From the NCBI RefSeq assembly GCF_001677885.1, contig NZ_LOCQ01000054.1, forward strand, positions 124,001-188,000: a stretch of DNA of 64,000 nucleotides, given 5' to 3'. Shown here piece after piece: positions 20,545 through 29,971 of the stretch. Position 1 is the first letter of the stretch, and every line of letters begins with the position of its first letter. The DNA is from Janthinobacterium psychrotolerans (GTDB lineage: Bacteria; Pseudomonadota; Gammaproteobacteria; Burkholderiales; Burkholderiaceae_D). The translations under genes were made by a program, and so were the position numbers. The notes beneath the pieces were generated by a model. That model searched no databases, was not told where the DNA came from, and saw only the letters and a list, made by a program, of their open reading frames with translations.

Positions 20545-21281
20545 GCCATCACCGGTACGGGCGGGATGATATCTATCCTGTCCGTACAAAACCCATCCAC
20601 GCCCCACCCCAGCAACTCGTCAGCCCTTGCCTGCGTATTGACGGTATAGCAGAACACGCCATATCCCTGCGCCTTGATGGCAGCTACCTGCTCGCGGGTC
20701 AGCGGCGAGTGGTCGCAATGGATCGCTACCACGCCCAGCGCGCGGGCCTGCGCCAGCCAGTCCGGCGGCAGTTCCTCCACCAGCCAGCCACGCGCCAGCT
20801 CCGGTGCCGCCTCGCGTGCGGCCTCCAGGGCGGCGATGCTGAACGATGACAGCAAGGGCAATTGTCCGCCACCGGCAAAATGCCGGCGCGTGCGCTGCGC
20901 CACCACCGTGCCGGTCTCGACCTCGAAGCCCGGCGCCGGCTTGATTTCGATATTCATCCAGATGCCGTGCGCCTGGCAATATGCGACCACCGCATCGAAC
21001 GCTGGCACGCGCTCGCCCGCAAACTGCGGGCCGAACCAGCTGCCCGCATCCATTGCCTCCAGCTGTGCGGCCGTGTAATCGGGAATCGCGCCGCTGCCGG
21101 CCACGGTGCGGCCCAGTTCCACGTCGTGCACCACGACCGGCACGCCGTCGCTGGCCAGCATGACGTCGAATTCGACGGCGCGGTAGCCGTGCTCCAGGCC
21201 GCAGCGCAGGGCGGCAATCGTGTTTTCAGGGGCCAGCGTGCCGCCGCCGCGGTGCGCCACAGTGCGTGGATAGGGCCACAT
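20541..21281 (-). CDS. ugpQ: glycerophosphodiester phosphodiesterase
   Basis: The 246-residue cytoplasmic enzyme starts at an ATG with AAGGAC. It carries 'TVAHRGGGTLAPENTIAALR' (catalytic His and Glu), 'AVEFDVMLASDGVPVVVHD' (metal ligands and second His), 'NIEIKP' and 'VDGFCTDRID'. It hydrolyses glycerophosphodiesters to glycerol-3-phosphate and an alcohol. It has no signal peptide, as for UgpQ rather than GlpQ. It is transcribed towards znuD, and the two stop codons overlap by four bases (TTAA). Confidence 0.9.
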   Translation of the reverse strand: MWPYPRTVAHRGGGTLAPENTIAALRCGLEHGYRAVEFDVMLASDGVPVVVHDVELGRTVAGSGAIPDYTAAQLEAMDAGSWFGPQFAGERVPAFDAVVAYCQAHGIWMNIEIKPAPGFEVETGTVVAQRTRRHFAGGGQLPLLSSFSIAALEAAREAAPELARGWLVEELPPDWLAQARALGVVAIHCDHSPLTREQVAAIKAQGYGVFCYTVNTQARADELLGWGVDGFCTDRIDIIPPVPVMA

Positions 21282-21462
21282 GGTTGTCCTTGCTTGATTG
21301 ATTGAGATAGCTGCCATCATCGCGCGCCCGCGCGGCCATGTAAAGGACGCACGGGCGCGATTGGCGCCGTGCCAGAGCTGTTTCGTCGCAGCGGCGTTGC
21401 GCTTGGCGCACGCAGCAGACACAATGCCTTATCCGATCACATGCAAACATCACACAACCACC

Positions 21463-22581
21463 ATGTCCAGCCCGACCATTGCTCCCGCCAGCCGGCCGCG
21501 TTCACGCTACCACCGCATGCTGCACGATATCCGCTACGCGCTGGCCATCAATGTGCTGTGCGCACTGGTGATTACCTACCTGCTCAATCCGGGCAGCCAT
21601 CTGGGGCAAAACCTGATCGCCTCCATGTGCATCGGCGGGATTGCCTTCGTGCTTATCGATGGTGCGCGCCTGACCTTCTGGAATCCGGGACAGCGGCCCA
21701 AGGCGCTGCCGTTTATCGCCATCATCGCGGTGTCCGTGCCGGTGGCGCAGTGGCTGGGCATGCAGATGTTTGTCTGGCTGACGAACGTCAAGGTAAAAGC
21801 CATGACCACCCTGGAGCCGGCCGAGGTGGCCGCCAACCTGGTATTTACCCTGATCGTGACAGGCGTGGCCGTACTATTTTTTTCCAGCCGCGAACGCATT
21901 TCGCGCCTGCAGACGGCGGCCGCAGAAGAAAAGGCGCGCGCCGAATCGGTGGCGCGCCAGGCCATGCAGGCGCAGCTGCAAATGCTGCAGGCGCAGATCG
22001 AACCGCACATGCTGTTCAACACCCTGGCCAACCTGCAGGGACTGATCAGCTTTGACCCGGACCGCGCCCAGCTGCTGCTCGACCAGCTGATCCAGTACCT
22101 GCGCGCCACCCTCAGTTCCTCGCGCGCCAAAGCGACCACCCTGGAGCAGGAATTCAAGCTGATGCAAGCCTACCTGGGGCTGATGGCCGTGCGCATGGGT
22201 GCGCGCCTTAACTACACGCTGGACCTGCCCGACGACCTGCGCGGCACACGGCTGGCGCCCATGCTGCTGCAGCCGCTGGTGGAAAACGCCATCCAGCATG
22301 GCCTGGAGCCGAAGATCGAAGGCGGCCATATCACCGTGCAGGCCAGCCACCAGGGTGGCCAGCTGATCCTGACGGTGGTGGACGACGGCCTGGGCCTCGA
22401 TCATCCGGGCCAGACCAAGGGCATGCACAAGGGTACTCAGCTGGGCGTGACGAATATCCGCGAACGGCTGCAGGTCATGCATGGCGACAGCGCCAGCCTG
22501 TCGCTGTCCGCCAACGACGCCGGCGGCGTGACCGCCCGCCTGGCCCTTCCTTTCAACCTTCCATTGAGCAGCACACCATGA
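21463..22581 (+). CDS. LytS/AlgZ-type sensor histidine kinase
   Basis: The 372-residue protein has four N-terminal hydrophobic segments (roughly residues 25-45, 50-70, 80-110 and 125-145) and a short linker. The His_kinase domain follows, with 'QAQIEPHMLFNTLANLQGL' (phospho-acceptor His) and the ATPase part 'LLQPLVENAIQHGLEPK' and 'VDDGLGLDHPG'. No separate input domain is visible. It overlaps the next gene by four bases (ATGA), which encodes a LytTR response regulator, so the two form a pair. The signal sensed is unknown. Confidence 0.88.
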   Translation: MSSPTIAPASRPRSRYHRMLHDIRYALAINVLCALVITYLLNPGSHLGQNLIASMCIGGIAFVLIDGARLTFWNPGQRPKALPFIAIIAVSVPVAQWLGMQMFVWLTNVKVKAMTTLEPAEVAANLVFTLIVTGVAVLFFSSRERISRLQTAAAEEKARAESVARQAMQAQLQMLQAQIEPHMLFNTLANLQGLISFDPDRAQLLLDQLIQYLRATLSSSRAKATTLEQEFKLMQAYLGLMAVRMGARLNYTLDLPDDLRGTRLAPMLLQPLVENAIQHGLEPKIEGGHITVQASHQGGQLILTVVDDGLGLDHPGQTKGMHKGTQLGVTNIRERLQVMHGDSASLSLSANDAGGVTARLALPFNLPLSSTP

Positions 22582-23432
22582 CAGATACCGCCAGCACCAC
22601 CGCACCCGCACGTGCCCTGATCGCCGAAGACGAACCGATACTGGCCGCCGCCCTCGCCCACGCCCTGCGCCGCCTGTGGCCGGCACTCGAGATTGTTGCC
22701 ACCTGCGCCAATGGCGTGGAAGCGCTGCAGCAGGGCCTGGCCTTGCGCCCCGATATCCTGTTCCTCGACATCAAGATGCCGGGCAAGACGGGCCTGGAAG
22801 CGGCCGAAGAGCTGGCCGAACAGTGGCAGGATGGGCAGGACGGGCCGGATGGCACGCCGTTTCCGCAGATCGTGTTCGTCACCGCCTATGACGACTATGC
22901 GCTGGCGGCCTTCGAGCAGGCGGCCGCCGATTATGTGCTGAAACCCGTCAACGACGCACGCCTGGGCAAGACGGTGGAGCGTTTGCAGCAGCGGCTGCAG
23001 GCGGCAAAGCCGGCAGCCACGACCAAGACGGCAACAACGCCCGCGCCGGCCGACGACAACCTGGCCCGCCTGCTGACGCAGCTACAGGCGATGACGCCCC
23101 CTGCGCCGCGCCTGCAAATGATACGGGCGGCCGTCGGCAACAGCGTGCGCATGATCCCCATGGCCGACGTGGTGTACTTCGAAGCGCTGGACAAATACAT
23201 CAACGTGGTCTGCCGCGACGGCGAAGCGCTGATACGCACCAGCCTGAAGGAACTGCTGCCGCAACTGGACCCGCAGCAGTTCTGGCAAATCCACCGCGGC
23301 ACCATCGTCAACGCCGGCGCCATCGCCAGCGCCGTACGCGACGAGGCCGGCAAGCTGTCCCTGACCTTGCGCCAGCATCCGGCGCATCTGCGCGTCAGCC
23401 CGCTTTATGCCCACCTGTTCCGGCAAATGTAA
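22578..23432 (+). CDS. LytTR-family response regulator
   Basis: The 284-residue protein has an N-terminal receiver ('ALIAEDEPILAAALAHAL', phospho-acceptor in 'ILFLDIKMPGKTGLE', 'ADYVLKPVNDARL'), a variable Ala/Thr-rich linker and a C-terminal LytTR DNA-binding domain ('IPMADVVYFEALDKYINVV', 'IRTSLKELLPQLDPQQFWQI', 'HRGTIVNAGAI'). It is translationally coupled to the kinase. Targets of such regulators often include neighbouring envelope genes, but nothing here identifies one. Confidence 0.92.
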   Translation: MTDTASTTAPARALIAEDEPILAAALAHALRRLWPALEIVATCANGVEALQQGLALRPDILFLDIKMPGKTGLEAAEELAEQWQDGQDGPDGTPFPQIVFVTAYDDYALAAFEQAAADYVLKPVNDARLGKTVERLQQRLQAAKPAATTKTATTPAPADDNLARLLTQLQAMTPPAPRLQMIRAAVGNSVRMIPMADVVYFEALDKYINVVCRDGEALIRTSLKELLPQLDPQQFWQIHRGTIVNAGAIASAVRDEAGKLSLTLRQHPAHLRVSPLYAHLFRQM

Positions 23433-23759
23433 TCAATGCAGCTGGTGCTTGAGGTCCGACAGTTCATCGTGGACCCTGATCACCGCGTTTTTCACTTCCG
23501 GCGTCAGCTTGGGCGCCGTGCCGCAGGCGCGCTTGGCGCGGTCGCCCAAGGACTCCATATTGTCGACCGCCTGGCGGATGCGCGCATCGTCATGCGAGTC
23601 GATCGCCTGGCGCACCGATGCCTTTTGCTGGTCCAGCTGGTTGATGCAATCCTTCAGGTCCATCGGCATTTCCTGCGCGCTGCCGCACAGCTGCGCCGCC
23701 TGGCCGATCGCCTGCTCGATGGCGCCGAAGCGCCGTGCCACTTCGTTTGCTTGCAACAT
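23433..23759 (-). CDS. small helical protein, function unknown
   Basis: The 108-residue product starts at an ATG preceded by GGGGAG. It is predicted wholly helical, with two Cys ('AAQLCGSAQE', 'LKDCINQL') and a heptad-like charged pattern. It has no signal peptide or recognised domain. It is convergent with the LytTR regulator, and its stop abuts that gene's stop directly. Confidence 0.65.
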   Translation of the reverse strand: MLQANEVARRFGAIEQAIGQAAQLCGSAQEMPMDLKDCINQLDQQKASVRQAIDSHDDARIRQAVDNMESLGDRAKRACGTAPKLTPEVKNAVIRVHDELSDLKHQLH

Positions 23760-23932
23760 GATCTCTGCTCCCCAATGATATAGACGTTGGATCATGACGG
23801 CGCCGGACAGTTCCAGCGGCAACGCAATTCACTTCAAATTTCCGCAAGGAATTATTTGTAAGGACCTGTGACATTTCAGATAATTATCAAGTGACTCAGA
23901 TACATTGGCTCACTTCTTTAACCAAGCTGATC

Positions 23933-24586
23933 ATGACGCCATCGACACTGTCCCGCCACGCGCCCAGCCTGTTGCTGGTGGCCCTGCTGCATCTGCTGGC
24001 GATTTATCTCTTCCTGCAATCGAAGCCCCGGCCCGTGACGGAGACTCCTGGTCCACAGGGGCCGCGCATACAGTGGTTACGTACATCGGCGCCCAAGGCA
24101 GTACCTGCGCCAGCCCGTCCCGCCGTCAAGCCTGAAGCGTACCGGGTCTTTCGGCGGCCGTCAGCAGGCTTGCCGCGCCAGACCGTCGCGGCGCCCATGA
24201 CCGAGCCAGCGCCGGCAGCAACGACCATAGCCGACATCGCGGCAGAAGCAGCACCACCAGCCTTGGCGAGACCGACTGCGGCCGATATCCTGGCGCAGGC
24301 CAGGCGCGACGTGGGCCAGATTGACAAGGATTTACGCAAGGAGTTCCCACAGCAAGGTGGACAGAAATTCGACGATACAGCTTTCAAGCGCATGCAGCAG
24401 GGCTTTGCCGATGCCTACGCGGCCGTGCCGCCAAAATGGTATGAGGCGTCAAGAATCGAGGAAATCGGCGCGAATGCGGCCAGGGGCAGCCACACATACA
24501 AGATCACCAGCGCGCTGGGCACCCTGTGCGTGACCACGGGCGCTGGCAAGAATGGAGAAACGATGATAGGCAATTGTCCCAAATAG
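23933..24586 (+). CDS. membrane-anchored Pro/Ala-rich protein, function unknown
   Basis: The 217-residue protein has one N-terminal membrane segment ('SLLLVALLHLLAIYLFLQ'), then a Pro/Ala-rich periplasmic stretch to about residue 110, and a compact C-terminal domain with 'WYEASRIEEIGANAARGSHT' and a Cys pair ('GTLCVTTG', 'IGNCPK') that could form a disulfide. The layout resembles TonB-like or division-accessory proteins, but no known domain is recognised. It is convergent with the MFS gene. Confidence 0.65.
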   Translation: MTPSTLSRHAPSLLLVALLHLLAIYLFLQSKPRPVTETPGPQGPRIQWLRTSAPKAVPAPARPAVKPEAYRVFRRPSAGLPRQTVAAPMTEPAPAATTIADIAAEAAPPALARPTAADILAQARRDVGQIDKDLRKEFPQQGGQKFDDTAFKRMQQGFADAYAAVPPKWYEASRIEEIGANAARGSHTYKITSALGTLCVTTGAGKNGETMIGNCPK

Positions 24587-24591
24587 CCGCC

Positions 24592-25896
24592 TCAACCCGC
24601 CGCTTCGCGCGCGCCCAGCGGCTGCAAATGGCGCAGCTTCAGGGCGATCAGCACGCCGCCCCCGAGACAAACACCGAGCATGGCCACCACGCCGGTCCAG
24701 CCGTCGAAGCCCCACATCATGCCCGAGGCGGAACCGATCAGGCTCGAACCCAGATAATAGAACAGCAAATAGAAGGCCGAGGCCAGCGCCTGCGGCGCGC
24801 GGGCGCGGCGGCTGACCCAGCTGCTGGCGATCGAGTGCGAGGCAAAGAAGCCGAAGGTGGCCAGCGCCATACCGATCACGATCAGCGGCAGCGAGTCGAA
24901 CAGGGTCAGCAAGATACCGCTCAGCATGATGGACAGCATGATCCACAACACGCCGCGCCGGCCCAGCCGGTCCACCAGGCGGCCGGCCCAGACGGAGCTG
25001 AAAATACCGATCAGATACAAGAATGCCAGCAGGCCGACCGTGCTCTGGCGCAAGCCGAACGGCGCGGTCAGCAGGCGGTAGCCGATATAGTTATACAGGC
25101 TGACAAAGCAGCCCATCAGCAAGAACGCCAGGCAGAACAGCCACGGCAGGCCGCGGTCGGAAAAATGCTGCTGGACGGCATGCGGCAGCGCCTGCCAGCC
25201 GCGTGTCGAAGGCACGAAGTTTTTCGATGCCGGCAGGCTGCGCCAGAATTCCGCCGCCGCCAGCAGGCCGGCCACGCCCAGCACGCCCAGCGCCCAGCGC
25301 CACGACAAAAAGTCGCTGAGCATGGCCGCGATCAGCCGCCCCGACATGCCGCCAAAGGCGCTGCCGGCAATATACAAGCCCATCGACAAGCCCAGCGACG
25401 GGCCTTCGATTTCCTCGCCCAGATAGGCCATGGCGACGGCCGGCATGCCGCCAAGCGCGATGCCGAGCGCGGCCCGCAGCGCCAGCAGCTGCGCATAGTC
25501 CTGCGCGAACGCCGACAACACCGTCAATAGGGCGGCCGAAAACATCGACGCCACCATCAGCGGTTTGCGGCCCACGCGGTCCGACACGGCGCTCAGCAGC
25601 ACCAGCGAGATGGCCAGCAGGCCGCTCGACACCGACAGCGACCAGCTGCTTTGCGCCGGCGTCAGATGAAACTGCTGCGACAGCAGCGGGAACAAAGGCT
25701 GGATGCAGTACAGCAGGCTGAAGGTGGAAAAGCCGCCGAAAAACAGCGCGCGGTTGCTGCGCTTGAATGCGGCCGTGCCCTTGGCGATCGCCGCTCGCGC
25801 GGCAGGAGCGGCAGGAGAAACAGTGTTGGCGGAGGCGGCAAAGGCCAGCGATGCATCGGACATGACGGTATATGGAGACAGGCGAGAATTCATCAT
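24592..25896 (-). CDS. MFS transporter
   Basis: The 434-residue protein has about 12 hydrophobic segments and the MFS loop 2-3 signature 'LLSAVSDRVGRKPLMVAS', repeated weakly in the second half ('GRLVDRLGRRGVLWIML'). It resembles the YnfM/AraJ-type exporters. It is divergent from a LysR gene with 74 bases between starts, a common arrangement in which the LysR protein controls the exporter. The exact start is uncertain; ATGs at codons 1, 2 and 12 all have weak ribosome-binding sites. Confidence 0.85.
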   Translation of the reverse strand: MMNSRLSPYTVMSDASLAFAASANTVSPAAPAARAAIAKGTAAFKRSNRALFFGGFSTFSLLYCIQPLFPLLSQQFHLTPAQSSWSLSVSSGLLAISLVLLSAVSDRVGRKPLMVASMFSAALLTVLSAFAQDYAQLLALRAALGIALGGMPAVAMAYLGEEIEGPSLGLSMGLYIAGSAFGGMSGRLIAAMLSDFLSWRWALGVLGVAGLLAAAEFWRSLPASKNFVPSTRGWQALPHAVQQHFSDRGLPWLFCLAFLLMGCFVSLYNYIGYRLLTAPFGLRQSTVGLLAFLYLIGIFSSVWAGRLVDRLGRRGVLWIMLSIMLSGILLTLFDSLPLIVIGMALATFGFFASHSIASSWVSRRARAPQALASAFYLLFYYLGSSLIGSASGMMWGFDGWTGVVAMLGVCLGGGVLIALKLRHLQPLGAREAAG

Positions 25897-25970
25897 AGGA
25901 TTGCCAACTCATATCGTCCAATATATATTTCAGTGCCAACTCATACTTTAAAACGATTACTGGACTAGTC

Positions 25971-26873
25971 ATGGAATTGCGCCACCTGCGTTATTTTGTC
26001 GCCGTCGCCGAGGAGCTGCACTTCACGCGCGCGGCCGAGCGCCTGCATATCGGCCAGCCGCCGCTGAGCCAGCAGATCCAGGCACTGGAGGCCGACGTGG
26101 GTGCGCAGCTGTTCGAGCGCAACAAGCGCTCGGTGCGGCTGACGGAAGCGGGCCGGCTGTTCCTGGACGATGCGCGCCGCATCCTGGCGCTGTCGGAACA
26201 GGCCGGCGCGACGGCGCGCCGGGCCCAGCGCGGCGAAGCGGGAGAATTGCGTATCGGCTTTACGTTTTCCACGCCGTTTACGCCTTATTTTGCCACCGTC
26301 ATCAACCGCTACCGCCAGCTGTTTCCGCACGTGACATTGACCCTGCACGAGATGGCGACCCTGCATCAACTGGAGGCGATTTCCGCGCGCAGCATGGACC
26401 TCGGTTTCGTGCGCCCGCCCGAGCTGGCCTATCCCGGCGACATCAAGCTCACGCAGCTGCGCCAGGACCCGCTGTTCCTGGTGCTGCCGGTGGCGCACCG
26501 GCTGGCGGCCCAGGCCTCGATTGCGATTGCCGACATGGCCGGCGAAGGCTTCGTGATGTACCCGAAGGACGCCGGCACCGGCATCTATCCGCAGATTTTT
26601 CGCCTCTGCAAGGCGGCCGGTTTCGTGCCGACCGTGGCGCAGGAAGCGGGCGAGGCGTCGACCATTATCGGCCTGGTGGCAGCCGGCTGCGGCATCTCGG
26701 TGCTGCCGTCCTCGTTTGACCGCATCCGCATGGACGGCGTGTGCTACCGGCCCATCGCCGATCCGCAGGCGACCACCAGTTTGCTGCTGGCGCAGCGCCA
26801 GGAAGAGACCTCGCCGATGGTGGCGGCGTTTGTCAAACTGGCGGAAGAAGCGGCGCCGCAAGGCGGTGCCTAA
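25971..26873 (+). CDS. LysR-family transcriptional regulator
   Basis: The 300-residue protein has the N-terminal winged helix 'MELRHLRYFVAVAEELHFT' with 'LHIGQPPLSQQIQALEAD' and a type-2 periplasmic-binding-like effector domain ('GELRIGFTFSTPFTPYF', 'GLVAAGCGISVLPSSF'). It belongs to the broad CatM/BenM-like class. Divergent orientation to the MFS gene suggests it controls that exporter and itself. Its stop codon overlaps the stop of the convergent ABC ATPase gene (CTAA, 26870-26873). Confidence 0.9.
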   Translation: MELRHLRYFVAVAEELHFTRAAERLHIGQPPLSQQIQALEADVGAQLFERNKRSVRLTEAGRLFLDDARRILALSEQAGATARRAQRGEAGELRIGFTFSTPFTPYFATVINRYRQLFPHVTLTLHEMATLHQLEAISARSMDLGFVRPPELAYPGDIKLTQLRQDPLFLVLPVAHRLAAQASIAIADMAGEGFVMYPKDAGTGIYPQIFRLCKAAGFVPTVAQEAGEASTIIGLVAAGCGISVLPSSFDRIRMDGVCYRPIADPQATTSLLLAQRQEETSPMVAAFVKLAEEAAPQGGA

Positions 26874-28291
26874 CCGACCTCATGCAAGGCAATCCGCCGC
26901 TGCCCCACCGCCCGCGCAATCTGCGCATCATGCGTCACCAGCAGCACCGCGCAGCCGCTCTCCCCGGCCACTTCCAGCAGCAGGTTCAAGGTCTGCTGCT
27001 GGGTGATGGGATCGAGCCGCGAGGTCGGTTCGTCGGCGAAGATCAGGGCGGGTTTGAGCAGCAGCACGCGCGCCAGCGCAAAGCGCTGCAGTTCGCCGCC
27101 CGAGACCTGTGACGGCAGCCGGTCCAGCAACGTTTCAGCCAATCGCAGGCGCGCCAGCAGCGGCGCCATGTCTTCCCATTGCAAGCCATGCAGCGCCAGC
27201 ACATCGCGCAGCGCGGCGCGCAAGGTCAACGTGGGCGCAAAGGCCGCCGCCGGGTCCTGGTACAGCTTTTGAAACGCCGTGCGCGGCAAGCCGGCAGCGC
27301 GGGTGACCGTGCCCGCATCGGGCCGCAACAGTCCCAGCAGCAGATTGCCAAACGTGGTCTTGCCAGCGCCGCTGTCGCCCGTCACCGCCACCACTTCGCC
27401 ACGCCGGATGTCGGTAGTGATACCGTCGAACAGCCGGTGCTTGCCGAAGGACTTGGCCACGTTATCTACCTGCGCAACGACTTCGCCCGGCGCCTGCAAG
27501 GCGGACCGCACGGGCCAGTTGGCCGGATCGGCCGCCAGCAGCGCGCGCGTATAAGCGTGTGCTGGCCGCGACAACAATTGCGATGACGCACCGTGTTCGA
27601 TGACACAGCCATCCAGCATCACGGCCGTGTCACCGCCCAGCGCGCGCGCCAGCGCCACATCGTGGGTAATGCACAGCACCGCCATGCCATCGCCTTGCGC
27701 GGCGCGCAGCATGGCCAGCATCTCGTCGCGCTTGCCGCTGTCGAGACCCTTGGTCGGCTCATCGACAATCAGCAGTTTTGCGCCGGCCGCGTGGGTGGCC
27801 AAAAACGCCACGCGCTGGGCCATGCCGCCCGAGATCTGGTGCGGATACAGCCGCGCCGCGTGCCGCAGGCCCAATTGATCGAGGTCGCGCAGCGCCGCTG
27901 CGCCTGCCTGGTCAGCGGTCTTGCCGGCCACCAGTTCATGGGTTTCCGCGATCTGATGCAGCACGCGCATGGTCGGGTCCAGCGCCAGCCACGGTTCCTG
28001 CGGCAGCAGCGCCACCGCCCTGCCCCACAGGCGCTGGCGCGAACGCTGGTCGGCCGCATCGAAACGTTCACCGCCGATGCCGATGGCGCCTTCGGCGCGC
28101 AGGCCTGATACAAGTGTGCCCATGATGGCTTGCGCCAGCAGCGACTTGCCGGAACCGCTTTCACCGAGCAAGGTCAACACGCCGCCGTTGGCGACGCGCA
28201 GCTTGACACCATCGACAATCGCCTTGCCACTGGCGGCGTCAAACACGCGCAGGCCCGCCACATCGAGGAAAAACTCACTCATGGATGTCAC
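26870..28291 (-). CDS. ABC transporter ATPase, fused double domain (Nik/Dpp type)
   Basis: The 473-residue protein contains two complete ABC domains. Domain 1 has Walker A 'GESGSGKSLLAQ', signature 'SGGMAQRV' and Walker B 'LLIVDEPTKGLD'. Domain 2 has 'GDSGAGKTTFGN', 'SGGELQRFAL' and 'LIFADEPTSRLD'. It thus does the work of the separate NikD/NikE or DppD/DppF subunits. It is the last gene of a four-gene operon (binding protein, two permeases, ATPase) and overlaps the upstream permease by 17 bases. Confidence 0.9.
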   Translation of the reverse strand: MTSMSEFFLDVAGLRVFDAASGKAIVDGVKLRVANGGVLTLLGESGSGKSLLAQAIMGTLVSGLRAEGAIGIGGERFDAADQRSRQRLWGRAVALLPQEPWLALDPTMRVLHQIAETHELVAGKTADQAGAAALRDLDQLGLRHAARLYPHQISGGMAQRVAFLATHAAGAKLLIVDEPTKGLDSGKRDEMLAMLRAAQGDGMAVLCITHDVALARALGGDTAVMLDGCVIEHGASSQLLSRPAHAYTRALLAADPANWPVRSALQAPGEVVAQVDNVAKSFGKHRLFDGITTDIRRGEVVAVTGDSGAGKTTFGNLLLGLLRPDAGTVTRAAGLPRTAFQKLYQDPAAAFAPTLTLRAALRDVLALHGLQWEDMAPLLARLRLAETLLDRLPSQVSGGELQRFALARVLLLKPALIFADEPTSRLDPITQQQTLNLLLEVAGESGCAVLLVTHDAQIARAVGQRRIALHEVG

Positions 28292-29042
28292 CGATCAGCA
28301 TCAGTCCCAGCATGGTGAAAAACAGCAGCGCCACCGGCGCGCCCACCAGCCAGGGCGCTTCGCTGTAATACGGCAGCAGTTCGATCATCATCACCCCCAG
28401 TTCGGGCGTGGGCGGCTGCAGGCCGACGCCGATAAAGCCCAGCGCCGCCATCGCCAGCACGGCGCCGCCCAGGCCGAAGCGCATCAGGGTGGCCAGGCGC
28501 GGCAGCAACACCGGCGCCAGGTGGCGGCGCACGATATACAGCGTACCAAAGCCCAGCAGGCGTGACGCTTCGACCTGCGGACCGGCCAGGAGCAGCACGC
28601 TAGCGCTGCGCGTGACGCGAAAATACTCGACCCACAGCGCCAGCGAAATGCCCACATACAGCGGCCAGAACTGGCCCGGCGCAAACGCGGCCAGCAGCAG
28701 CACCAGCAACAGGCCCGGCAAGGCCAGCACGGCGTCGGCAAAGGCGCTCAAGCCACGCTCGAACCAGCCGCCGCGCCAGGCCGCCAGCACCCCCAGCACG
28801 GTGCCCGGCACGGCCGCGCTCAACACGCTCAATACCGCCATCGCCAGCGACAGCTGCGCGCCATGGGCCAGGCGCGAGAGCATGCTGCGGCCCAAATGAT
28901 CGAGGCCCAGCGGATGGGCCAGGCTGGGCGCTTCGAGGAAGCGCGACAGGGTCTGGCTGGCCGGGTCGATGCCGACCAGCGCCGGGCCAAACAGGGCAAA
29001 GCCGGCAATCGCCAGCAGCAGCACCACGCCAAATCGCCTCAT
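28275..29042 (-). CDS. ABC transporter permease (NikC/DppC-like)
   Basis: The 255-residue inner-membrane protein has five to six hydrophobic segments, the N-terminal 'PLGLDHLGRSMLSRLAHG' seen in DppC/NikC/OppC permeases, and the EAA-loop region 'EASRLLGFGTLYIVRRHLAP'. It overlaps the upstream permease gene by four bases (ATGA), so the two are translationally coupled. Confidence 0.88.
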   Translation of the reverse strand: MRRFGVVLLLAIAGFALFGPALVGIDPASQTLSRFLEAPSLAHPLGLDHLGRSMLSRLAHGAQLSLAMAVLSVLSAAVPGTVLGVLAAWRGGWFERGLSAFADAVLALPGLLLVLLLAAFAPGQFWPLYVGISLALWVEYFRVTRSASVLLLAGPQVEASRLLGFGTLYIVRRHLAPVLLPRLATLMRFGLGGAVLAMAALGFIGVGLQPPTPELGVMMIELLPYYSEAPWLVGAPVALLFFTMLGLMLIGDIHE

Positions 29043-29971
29043 GCGCGCCTCGCGCGCGGGTCGAGCGCGGCGCAGGTCAGATCGACCAGGCAGTTGAACA
29101 GCACGAACAGCAATCCCAGCACCAGCGCCGTGCCCTGGATCATGGTCACGTCGCGCGCGAAGATGGCGTGCACCAGCGCGTGGCCGATGCCGGGCCAGGC
29201 AAAGATGGTCTCCACCAGCACCACGCCTTCGACCAGGTACACCAGTTGCACCGCCGTATAGGCCACCACCGGCGTGGCCACATTGCGCGCGCCATGGCGC
29301 AGCAGGGCGTCACTGGCGCGCAGGCCTTTGCTCAGTGCAAACGCATAGTAAGCCGAGGCTCTGACATCCTGCATGGCGTCGCGCGCTACCCGCGACGACA
29401 CGGCCGCCAGGCCCAGCGCCAGGGTCAGCGCCGGCAGCAGCAAGCTGCCATGGCCGGCGTGGCCGGCGGCCGGCAGCGCCTGCAGTTGCACGGCAAACGC
29501 CAGCACCAGCAGCAGCGCCAGCACGAACGGCGGCAAGGCGCGCAGCAGCACCGACAACAGCAGGTTGACCCGGTCGAACCAGCCGCCGGGACGCAAGCCG
29601 GCCAGCACACCCGGCAAAGGCCCCAGGGGCAGCGACAACAGCACCGCCATCAATGACAGGCGCAGGGTCTGGCCCAGCTGCAAACGGATTTCATCGATGA
29701 CCGGTTGCGCGGTGACCAGCGACACGCCCAGGTCGAAGCGCAGCAGCCTGCCCCACCAGTCGGCCAGGGCAGCCAGGGGCGCGCGGTCCAGTCCCAGCTC
29801 GATGCGCACCGCCTGCGCGGCGGCCGCGTCGACCATCTCGTAGCCATAACGGCCGGCGGCGATGCGGTACGCCGTGTCGCCGGGCAGCATGCGCGTCATG
29901 AAGAAGCACAGCGTGCCCACCAGCAGCGCCACCAGCAGCGCCTGTATCAAGGCTTTGGATATCGTCTTCAT
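29039..29971 (-). CDS. ABC transporter permease (NikB/DppB-like)
   Basis: The 310-residue inner-membrane protein starts 'MKTISKALIQALLVALLVG' and has about six membrane segments, with 'FFMTRMLPGDTAYRIAAG', 'LRFDLGVSLVTAQPVIDEI' and 'VEGVVLVETIFAWPGIGHAL', all typical of DppB/NikB. The start at 29971 overlaps the binding-protein stop by four bases; longer open readings upstream of it are antisense noise. Confidence 0.88.
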   Translation of the reverse strand: MKTISKALIQALLVALLVGTLCFFMTRMLPGDTAYRIAAGRYGYEMVDAAAAQAVRIELGLDRAPLAALADWWGRLLRFDLGVSLVTAQPVIDEIRLQLGQTLRLSLMAVLLSLPLGPLPGVLAGLRPGGWFDRVNLLLSVLLRALPPFVLALLLVLAFAVQLQALPAAGHAGHGSLLLPALTLALGLAAVSSRVARDAMQDVRASAYYAFALSKGLRASDALLRHGARNVATPVVAYTAVQLVYLVEGVVLVETIFAWPGIGHALVHAIFARDVTMIQGTALVLGLLFVLFNCLVDLTCAALDPRARRA